A stretch of DNA of 64,000 nucleotides from Cyanobium usitatum str. Tous (GTDB lineage Bacteria > Cyanobacteriota > Cyanobacteriia > PCC-6307 > Cyanobiaceae), in the NCBI RefSeq assembly GCF_003011885.1, contig NZ_PXXO01000001.1:248001-312000 (forward strand), written 5' to 3'. The notes below the pieces were generated by a model. The model was not told the DNA's origin, did no database searches, and saw only the letters and a list, made by a program, of their open reading frames with translations. Below are positions 61,534 through 64,000 of the stretch, piece after piece; position 1 is the stretch's first letter, and every line of letters begins with the position of its first letter. The position numbers and the translations under genes were made by a program.

Positions 61534-63450
61534 TCAGCCGGCCAGCAGGGGCGAGAAGCGCTCCTTCTCTGGAATTGCCGTGAATTCGGCCACGATGGCG
61601 CGGAATTCTTCGCCATCGAGGCTTTCTTTCTCGATCAGTAGCTCCACTACCCGATCCATGCAGGCGCGGTGTTCTGCCACCAACTTGACCGTGTCTGCGT
61701 AGCAGCTGTGCACCATCTGGCGCACGGCATCATCGATCTTGCTGGCAAGGCGATCGGAGCCATCGCTGCGGGTCATTAGGTCGCGGCCCAGGAAAACCTC
61801 CTGGTTGCCTGCTTCAAAGGAGACCTGGCCAAGATCGCTCATGCCAAACCGGGTGACCATTTGGCGGGCAATCGAGGCGACCTGCTGGATGTCACCACCT
61901 GCACCAGTTGTGACCTCTGCGTGGCCGAAGACCACATCCTCGGCAGCCCGGCCGCCGAGGGCACCCATGATGCGAGCTCGGAGCTGGGCCCGGCTCACCA
62001 ACATCTGCTCCTCGTCGGGGGAGAACCAGGTAAGTCCCTGGGCCTGCCCCCGTGGGATCAGGGTGACCTTCTGAACGGGGTCATGGGCCTGCACCAGGGT
62101 GCCCACCAGGGCATGGCCAACCTCGTGATATGCGATCAGGCGCTTGCTGCGCCCATCGGTGAGGGGCTTGCCCTCCATGCCGGCAATGATCCGATCGACG
62201 GCATCATCAATTTCGGCAAGTGAAGTGGCCTCCTTGCGGCGCCGGGCCGTGAGGATTGCCGCTTCATTAAGCAGGTTGGCGAGATCGGCGCCGGAGAAGC
62301 CCGGGGTACGGCGAGCAATCACTTCGAGGCTCACATCGTCGGCCAGTTTCTTATCGCGGCTGTGCACCTTGAGCACAGACAGCCTTCCTTTGATATCTGG
62401 CACATCAACTTGAACCTGGCGATCGAAACGACCTGGGCGCAGCAGGGCTGAATCGAGCACATCGGCTCGGTTTGTTGCGGCAATGATGATGATACCGCTA
62501 TTGCCTTCAAAGCCGTCCATCTCGGTGAGCAGCTGGTTGAGGGTTTGCTCCCTCTCGTCGTTACCGCCGCCGACACCAGCACCACGCTGGCGTCCCACCG
62601 CATCGATTTCGTCGATAAAGATCAAACAAGGGCTATTTTCTTTAGCCCGCTTGAACAGGTCGCGCACCCGGCTGGCGCCCACGCCAACAAACATTTCAAC
62701 GAATTCAGATCCTGAAAGCGAAAAGAAGGGAACTCCGGCTTCGCCAGCAATTGCCTTGGCTAGCAGGGTTTTACCGGTACCTGGAGGTCCTACCAGCAGC
62801 ACACCCTTGGGGATCTTGGCGCCAACTGAAGTGAAGCGCTCGGGGGTTTTTAGGAAGGTGACAACCTCCTGGAGGTCCTGCTTGGCCTCTTCAACACCAG
62901 CCACGTCGTCAAATTTGACGCCAGTTTCAGCCTCCATGGCGAAGCGGGCTTTGGTTTTGCCGAATTGCATCGCCTGACCGGGGCCCCCGGGCATGCCGCT
63001 GCCGCGGCGTGAAAGGAAGATCAGCGAGCCGATCAGCAGCAATGGGAAGAGCAGATTGCCGAGCAATCCAAGAGCTGGTGGAGCGGTTTTGGGTGGATGG
63101 ATATCGAAGCTGATGCCCTGCTCTTTGAGCTTGTTGACGAGCTCTGGAGCAACACCGGGCAGGTCTACGCGCAGACGCTGTACCCGATTGTCGAGGTCAG
63201 GATCCACAGCCTCGATAACTGCACTGCGACCGCCGTCGAAAATATCAACCGCCGTTACCCGGCCCGCATCGACGTAATCGAGGAAGCGGCCGTAGCTCAT
63301 GCGGGCTACTGCCGCATTGCGCGGAGCAACCGTGGAGCCTTCAGGTTTGAAACGGGCCGTGCCGCCGTTACCAAGCAGCTGCCAGCCGAGGAATGCGACC
63401 ACTGCCAGGGGCAGCAGCCAGAGGGCAATCAGACGCCAGCGCTGGTTCAT
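61534..63450 (-). CDS. ftsH: ATP-dependent zinc metalloprotease FtsH
   Basis: 638 residues from the ATG at 63450. Two membrane spans ([20 protein letters not shown] and [21 protein letters not shown]) flank a lumenal or periplasmic domain. AAA core: [20 protein letters not shown] (Walker A), [15 protein letters not shown] (Walker B), [12 protein letters not shown] (Arg finger). Protease motif [11 protein letters not shown] (HExxH) and the third zinc ligand region [20 protein letters not shown]. Degrades damaged membrane proteins such as D1. An inverted repeat lies just upstream of the ATG. Confidence 0.97.
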   Translation of the reverse strand: MNQRWRLIALWLLPLAVVAFLGWQLLGNGGTARFKPEGSTVAPRNAAVARMSYGRFLDYVDAGRVTAVDIFDGGRSAVIEAVDPDLDNRVQRLRVDLPGVAPELVNKLKEQGISFDIHPPKTAPPALGLLGNLLFPLLLIGSLIFLSRRGSGMPGGPGQAMQFGKTKARFAMEAETGVKFDDVAGVEEAKQDLQEVVTFLKTPERFTSVGAKIPKGVLLVGPPGTGKTLLAKAIAGEAGVPFFSLSGSEFVEMFVGVGASRVRDLFKRAKENSPCLIFIDEIDAVGRQRGAGVGGGNDEREQTLNQLLTEMDGFEGNSGIIIIAATNRADVLDSALLRPGRFDRQVQVDVPDIKGRLSVLKVHSRDKKLADDVSLEVIARRTPGFSGADLANLLNEAAILTARRRKEATSLAEIDDAVDRIIAGMEGKPLTDGRSKRLIAYHEVGHALVGTLVQAHDPVQKVTLIPRGQAQGLTWFSPDEEQMLVSRAQLRARIMGALGGRAAEDVVFGHAEVTTGAGGDIQQVASIARQMVTRFGMSDLGQVSFEAGNQEVFLGRDLMTRSDGSDRLASKIDDAVRQMVHSCYADTVKLVAEHRACMDRVVELLIEKESLDGEEFRAIVAEFTAIPEKERFSPLLAG

Positions 63451-63457
63451 AGCTGAG

Positions 63458-63476
63458 ACACTTTGTTGACAAGTGT
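63458..63476 (-). promoter_or_regulatory. inverted repeat in the ftsH leader
   Basis: ACACTT and AAGTGT are perfect arms separated by 7 bases, ending 8 bases before the ftsH ATG. The position fits either a repressor operator or an mRNA hairpin close to the ribosome-binding region. It does not match the CIRCE element. Confidence 0.4.
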
Positions 63477-63508
63477 AACGGCGCCAGGCCCCCTCCCCGA
63501 GCCCAGCT

Positions 63509-63823
63509 TCAGCTAGCCGTTGCCCAGGGCAGCTCGCCATCCAGCAGACCGGTGAGATAGCCGCGGGAACCGGGCAGCGCTTCGAATTGGGCCGCTTGAG
63601 CTGGTAGGGACGGTGGATCGTTGATCAGATCGCAGGAGTTAACGGTCTCCACCAATTCGGGCCCACCTAGGCCGTGGGTCCAGATCTTCACCACGCTGCT
63701 TGGTGGGCACTGGAAGCTGAGCAGCTCGAAGGGAAACACCACTCGTTCGAGGAAGAACTGCTCGGGACCGATGCAGCGCAGTATCACCATCCGATCGCTG
63801 GTATTGCGATAACTGCAAGCCAT
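63509..63823 (-). CDS. DUF1830 protein
   Basis: 104 residues from the ATG at 63823 (a GTG three codons earlier is also possible). [40 protein letters not shown] matches the cyanobacterial DUF1830 family (short, with Cys-Tyr near the start and an ERVVFP segment). The family role is unknown. It lies 58 bases upstream of ftsH on the same strand. Confidence 0.82.
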   Translation of the reverse strand: MACSYRNTSDRMVILRCIGPEQFFLERVVFPFELLSFQCPPSSVVKIWTHGLGGPELVETVNSCDLINDPPSLPAQAAQFEALPGSRGYLTGLLDGELPWATAS

Positions 63824-63962
63824 TTGAGCCACGACTGAATCCCGATTTCTCCACCCATAAAGCCACTGGCTTGAGTGCGGGTTTAGTGACGGACGCCACT
63901 GTTTTCGGTTTTTAATGGTTTTTTCTGGTTTCGCCCCACCGCTGCCGGCTGATCAGACCGGT

Positions 63963-64000
63963 TCAAAGGCTGCGCAAGGCAACGATTGGGTCGAGGCGCG
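63963..64000 (-). CDS. C-terminal end of a MacB/FtsX-type ABC permease, cut by window edge
   Basis: The last readable codons on the minus strand give RLDPIVALRSL and TGA. The R-x-DP-x-x-ALR ending is characteristic of MacB/DevC/LolE-type permeases. Only 11 residues are available, so the assignment rests on this tail alone. The 130 bases between it and the DUF1830 start hold no gene. Confidence 0.5.
   Translation of the reverse strand, partial: RLDPIVALRSL

Noticed and set aside
1-64000. tRNA, rRNA, CRISPR arrays, insertion sequences or a prophage
   Set aside because: No cloverleaf-like intergenic sequence, direct-repeat array, transposase, integrase or structural phage gene was found by reading; the lambda-like endolysin stands alone.

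Overview
The window is chromosomal DNA of a high-GC unicellular alpha-cyanobacterium of the Synechococcus/Cyanobium type. Diagnostic genes include prk, petN, thf1 (psb29), psb32, the DUF3685, DUF3727 and DUF1830 families, a pheophorbide a oxygenase-like Rieske protein, clpS-DUF2103, and purK followed by a likely 6S RNA. Gene density is very high. Neighbours often overlap by 4 bases (ATGA, GTGA, TTGA) or share a TGATG. I found no tRNA, rRNA, CRISPR array or insertion sequence.

1-10.7 kb, minus strand: housekeeping genes: a secreted protein cut by the window edge, accD, pilD, a small hypothetical, prk (proteobacterial-type), leuB, lpxD, proB, a YqeG-type HAD phosphatase, DUF3727, ruvX, a GNAT-like protein and a CofE-like membrane protein. 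A PIN-PhoH ATPase follows on the plus strand.

12-19 kb: accessory block. A compact minus-strand run holds a PAS-GGDEF-EAL protein, a fatty-acid-desaturase-like di-iron enzyme, a MetX-like alpha/beta hydrolase and a type III glutamine-synthetase-like ligase. I cannot assign this run to a named pathway, and it is my main candidate for an undescribed system. Downstream lies a lower-GC gene that looks like a 2H-phosphoesterase/HAD fusion cut by one in-frame TAA.

19-30 kb: fumC, a thioredoxin-fold lumenal protein, DUF3685, a Fur-family regulator with a palindrome over its probable -10, hisA with an in-frame 77-codon extension, a sugar-binding protein broken by an in-frame TAG, a CSP41-like epimerase, an SDR, pgsA, a CBS-domain protein, a large hypothetical and pdeM.

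30-37.5 kb: the ligase-associated DNA repair set (pdeM, Lhr-type helicase, ATP-dependent ligase, MBL exonuclease). It is interrupted by a GST, two small genes and a decay island holding a broken GGDEF gene and a broken cupin gene.

37.5-54 kb: an aldo/keto reductase, nadA, a TIGR04168-type phosphoesterase, a GT-B-like protein, a secreted lambda-type endolysin homologue, psb32, a MidA-type methyltransferase, a three-gene ABC-2 exporter, a Rieske oxygenase, aroB, an orphan MalF-type permease, a membrane coiled-coil protein ending in a J domain, purK and the candidate 6S RNA.

54-64 kb: a nitroreductase, clpS-DUF2103, petN with a 50-residue membrane protein, cofH and a hypothetical, thf1, clpP, an outer-membrane protein remnant, a lower-GC phosphotransferase, ftsH, DUF1830 and the last codons of an ABC permease.
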